Below, piece after piece: positions 60,371 to 64,000 of a stretch of DNA of 64,000 nucleotides. This stretch comes from Icerya purchasi (lineage: Eukaryota; Arthropoda; Insecta; Hemiptera; Monophlebidae), in contig CM077115.1 in NCBI GenBank assembly GCA_039619475.1, forward strand, positions 134,242,172 through 134,306,171, read 5' to 3'. A model generated the notes under the pieces. That model made no database searches. It had not been told where the DNA came from and worked only from the letters and a program-made list of their open reading frames with translations. The position numbers and the translations under genes are program-made. Each line of letters starts with the position of its first letter. Within the stretch, counting starts at the first letter, position 1.

Positions 60371-61202
60371 ATATCGAAAGTGATGATACCGCGATCTTAT
60401 GCTCGGATGTATGCCCGGTTAAAGCGCGTAACACCATTCAAGAAGCTGTTACTGAACTCTCATCGTGGTTTAGCCAATGGAAGATTAAAACTAATGAAAG
60501 CAAATCAAGGCGAGTAATCTTTACTAACAGAAGAATTGTGCCAACGGAAGATATAATCCTGAATGATGTTCCAGTTCCACAACACACAGATGTAAAATAT
60601 CTTGGTATGTATCTCGACCAAAGATTAACATGGAAGAAACACATAACAGCAAAACGGATCGAACTAAATGCAAAACTGAAGCAAATGTACTGGCTATTAA
60701 ACAGAAAATCAGAAATATCTCCTGAAAATAAACTATTAATATACGCTCAAATCCTAAAGCCAATTTGGCGGTACGGTTGCCCCTTATGGGGCTGCTCGAA
60801 AAAGAGCAATATAGCGATCATCCAACGGATACAGAATAAAATCCTTCGAATGATAGTCAATGCTCCGTGGTATATCACCAACTTAACACTACATGAAGAT
60901 CTAAAAATCAAGACCGTGCTAGAAGTAATAACTAATGATGCAAAAAAGTATGCTAGCAGACTGGAGATACATCCAAATTACTTAGCGATCGTATTGTTGG
61001 ATAATTCGATGGAAGTTCGGCGGCTTGACAGAGTCAAGCCGATGGACTTAGCCTAACAAAAAGGAAAAGTAATCTTCTGCACCTATCGCTGGATAGAGTG
61101 CTACTCAATGTTACGCTCTAATACTAAAATTGCCAGATAGCTGTTATCAGCTAGGAGCAATTTGGCAAAAAAAAAAAAAAAAAAAAAAAAAAATATCGAA
61201 AG
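60371..61202 (+). mobile_element. 5'-truncated Jockey LINE with target duplication and long poly(A)
   Basis: The insert is 60381-61192, flanked by atatcgaaag at 60371-60380 and 61193-61202. It starts inside the RT catalytic motif: the first residues read DDTAILCSDVCPVKARNTIQ, so the Tyr-Ala of YADD is lost. One uninterrupted frame then runs to the stop at 61056: VTELSSWFSQWKIKTNESKS, VKYLGMYLDQRLTWKKHITA, YWLLNRKSEISPENKLLIYA, LKPIWRYGCPLWGCSKKSNI, and ends VKPMDLA. A short 3' UTR and an A-run of about 25 bases (61167-61192) follow. The intact frame and tail mark a young insertion, related to but distinct from the Jockey copy at 26.75 kb. Confidence 0.94.
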
Positions 61203-61397
61203 AAATTAAAGGGAACGAGAATTTGGGCCAGTGTAATTTGGAAAGGACCCAATAAAGAAAAAAGAGAAGAGAAATTTTTAGAAGAAATGAATATTGAAAT
61301 AAAATTTGACAAAAATAAAAATTCCGCGGGAACCTATTAAAAAAGAAAATTGGGAAAACTATTATTACGAAAGAATTATGACTGTGACATATTAGCC

Positions 61398-61777
61398 TAA
61401 AATGCTTCCAATGAGGAGCCATTTTATTTCGAAATATTTCCGAAATTTGTGAAATTTTTGGATAGCGAAATAAATCAGTACTTGTTCAAAATAATATGTT
61501 TAATAAATATATGATTATGTATATATGAAAACAATTATAATAGTGTGTGATACCCCTACATGGAGTGAAACGATTCGATAAGAGAAATCGATATTTTAAT
61601 AAATATGAATGGAACTCTAATTTTAGCTTTTAGCGTGATTTCTTTCGGGTGAGTTTAAATTAAAAATCCGTGTAAAAAAGGAAGAAAATGTGATGTTGCT
61701 TGAGCGTTTCATCATAAACTCCGTAAATTTCGGGAATGTTTCGAAACAAAATGGCTCCCCTCATTGGAAACATTTTA
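61398..61777. repeat. 380-bp MITE with about 50-bp inverted ends
   Basis: The left end (taaaatgcttccaatgagga, continuing gccattttatttcgaaatat) and the right end in reverse complement (taaaatgtttccaatgaggg, then gagccattttgtttcgaaac) pair over about 50 bases with a few changes. The interior is AT-rich with no ORF. The terminal bases are TA, so a TA target is possible. Superfamily not assigned. Confidence 0.78.
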
Positions 61778-63685
61778 GATTCTTCTTGTCTGTGACAGGC
61801 AATGGGGAATTTATTAATAAAAATGACACGAACACAATAACCGCGGTCACTCCGATTCGAGAAAAATGACGACTTCTTTTGGTTACTTAAGGAAACGCGC
61901 TGCTAGCCCTTCGTCGCACGCGTCTGCGCAAGCGTACCTGTGCGGCGATCGTCTCACGCGTATTCGTACTCACCACGCATCACTCATCCTCGTAAGACCC
62001 AATGGTGTTGCGGTTGCGATTAGCATACTTTCCCCAAGACATAACGAAGACTGGACCCTCTGTTAAAAAAATCTCCGTAGTCACATAAGTCACGGTATAT
62101 TGATTACTGAACAAAGAAAGGTAACAGGTTTGAACGAACCGAGTGTGAAATATCTTAGAATACGTCGATTTAGATAATTCGGCCAGCTCTCTAAGTTCAT
62201 CTCAATGTGATAGTCATTTTTCGGAATGTTATTTAGAGTTGGGCACTTTAGGAGCTAAAAGTTTAAGAAACGAAAATGAGACAAATCGATACTACTAAGA
62301 GGCGAAAGGCTTTTAACATGGATGACAGAACCATCGATAAAAACGATTAAGTCGTTTAGACGAATGTAAAATTTTCAAACGCATAATCATTGTTTTTTTA
62401 ATTATTACGCAGCCTTGAAGAGAAGAATAAGTGTTCCAATCATAATATACGGGAAGGAGAAAGAATTGACGAAGGGTCAAAAGGAAAAATTTCGTAAATC
62501 GTAATTAGGAGGATTGGAGTTGAGATAAAATTATGCGGTTTCAAAGAATTATTAGGATTTGTCAAGATTAAAGGAATTGCATCGAAAGAATAGATGCTGT
62601 ATTAGAAAATTTCTAATTAAGATGACTGAACCACCATATACCGTTACTACTACAGTTGGAACTAATTAAAGGGACACCGAACGTTAAGGTCGGAGGAATC
62701 TTTGAGCCAAGTTTCTAAAAGTAACGCGCGATATTAATATTATTTTGTGAGTCTCTGAGAGAATTTTATTTTCTCTTCAATATTTTTCAATTTGAGAAGC
62801 CCTATAGTGATGAGAGAGAAACGAAAAATCTGAAAAATCGGGGGAAAGTAATATAAACTAAAGCGTCATACATAAGATGAGTGTATGAACAAGATTTTAT
62901 AGTAAATAAATAAAATTACAATTCATTCTTAATTTACATAAAAACATAATATACATATTCTTATACCGAATGTAACGAATAGTTAAACGGAAAATCGATT
63001 AATTAGGAATCTAACCATTGCCCTGCAATCTGCACTTCGTTCTTTAATTTTTTCACTAAACATCGATTTTTATAATATCTGTTAATATTCGATCGGGAAT
63101 TATATTTCTGATAATTTCACTGAAACTGCTTCGCCAGTGTTATTCAAGTTTGTCTTCCGATGATAAATATATATATTTTATTAAGTGTTCTTGTCATTCG
63201 AATTTTATGTGTCCGGATGGCGTTTCTACGTTACATATGTTCTAATAATCTATACTTTAATGTGTGTTTTTCTTCCACCGAGTTGATTTGCAGCCATTTT
63301 ATTTTAACATGCCACATGCCGTATTTTTATTCGATTTAACATTCTAAACATTTCCATTGCATTACAATACATGCGCTTCAACAGAAGCTATTTCATTTTA
63401 TACAAAGCTGGTGGTTACTGATAGTTTTAATTTCATTTAAATTTTCTATTTCCAAAATTTGCTTTTATATATGTTCCTAAGTATTTAATGTTTCAGTATA
63501 GTTTAAGTGTACGGCTCATAGCCTCAGGCAGGCATGAAAATAAATATATATATAAAAGACGGAAAAGTGAAGCACGTAAATTTAACTTCGATAACGAGAG
63601 AATTGACTCGAATTGTCTCGCAACCTCTGAGTACTTCAGATTAATTCCTCACAGAAACAGTTTAAGAGAAACTTTTGTGTACAGA
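61778..63685. other. unassigned region with a small GC-rich patch
   Basis: No gene is confirmed. At 61866-62066 a 66-codon plus-strand frame lies in a GC-richer patch (MTTSFGYLRKRAASPSSHAS start); it has no recognisable domain and no neighbouring exon. At 62430-62640 a broken frame could be transposon debris. Confidence 0.4.
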
Positions 63686-63689
63686 AATC

Positions 63690-64000
63690 AGTGGCCCATT
63701 TATTTATGCACCAAACTGGAGAAGAATGGCAGCAGGAATGGAAATCCGCAAGTACGTTCCTCCGAAGCATAAAATCAACCACAGAACCCTGGTGGCCCAT
63801 AGACGAAATTTCTCGCAGAGATTTTTCTGTCTTGAATCGCCTCCGAACAGGTCACACAACCCTTTCGCACGGGTATATCTTCACGGGACAAGCACCCCCA
63901 AATGTCTGCTTCTTCTGTGGTCAACCAAGCGCCCCGTCTACATCTCACCTCCTTCTCGAATGTTTTTCTTTTGCGGCACCAAGATCCACCTATTTCACTA
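63690..64000 (+). mobile_element. LINE C-terminal region (family beta), runs off window
   Basis: The plus strand reads HQTGEEWQQEWKSASTFLRS, then DEISRRDFSVLNRLRTGHTT, LSHGYIFTGQAPPNVCFFCG and QPSAPSTSHLLLECFSF, continuing without a stop to the right edge. This is the C-terminal zinc-like region that follows RNase H in R1/I-like LINEs. The frame is open for about 100 codons, better preserved than the beta copies at 14 and 60 kb, so this may be a young copy. Upstream of about 63690 the frame is lost. Confidence 0.8.

Noticed and set aside
61866..62066. 66-codon GC-rich frame as a gene
   Set aside because: No recognised domain or neighbouring exon; noted only as a compositional patch.
1..64000. 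CRISPR arrays, prokaryotic operons, rRNA or complete tRNA genes
   Set aside because: None seen; the DNA is eukaryotic and no regular spacer-repeat pattern or foldable tRNA was found.

Overview
This is an AT-rich, intron-bearing eukaryotic window with no operons, ribosome binding sites or prokaryotic features. Short GT-AG introns, Jockey-type LINEs, mariner, hAT and piggyBac remnants and a clear DDX47 orthologue point to an arthropod, most likely an insect. That assignment is inferred from gene and transposon types, not from a marker gene.

Host genes: only one complete gene is visible. The DEAD-box helicase DDX47 (yeast Rrp3) lies on the minus strand (21428-30027). It has nine exons, every intron phase agrees, and the spliced product is 459 residues with all helicase motifs intact. 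Its fourth intron (about 5.7 kb) holds two Jockey fragments, a degenerate tandem repeat and a long palindrome. On the plus strand near the left edge, two well-bounded 3' exons (1452-1606 and 3664-3829) encode the acidic C-terminus of a protein with a YDIP-type phosphotyrosine motif; its 5' exons are outside the window or not recognised. A small open frame (21205-21399) converges on DDX47 and may be another terminal exon.

Mobile DNA: most of what can be recognised is decayed transposons. 0-1 kb: an edge-truncated mariner. 7-9 kb: two copies of an RNase H-bearing LINE, minus strand. 9.2-13.4 kb: a hAT (ZMYM-type) relic split by a second mariner with near-perfect TIRs. 14-16 kb: two more LINE fragments. 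20.4 kb: another LINE 3' end. 30.5-31.8 kb: a non-autonomous hAT with a perfect 8-bp target duplication. 35.9-38.2 kb: an RTE-like LINE meeting a Jockey in opposite orientation. 38.6-40.6 kb: LINE ORF1/endonuclease debris. 40.65-43.22 kb: a 2.57-kb TIR element with an 11-bp duplication. 43.3-46.9 kb: a LINE split by a piggyBac relic. 46.9-55 kb: a succession of minus-strand LINE endonuclease, RNase H and RT fragments. 57-61.2 kb: nested LINEs, two of them with target duplications. 61.4-61.8 kb: a 380-bp MITE. 63.7-64 kb: a LINE C-terminus running off the edge.

No tRNA, rRNA, CRISPR or intact transposase/RT gene was found. I found no new multi-gene system. The most distinctive items are structural: the 107-bp-arm palindrome and the repeat array inside the DDX47 intron, the 2.57-kb coding-poor TIR element, several datable nested insertions, and the unidentified YDIP-tail gene.
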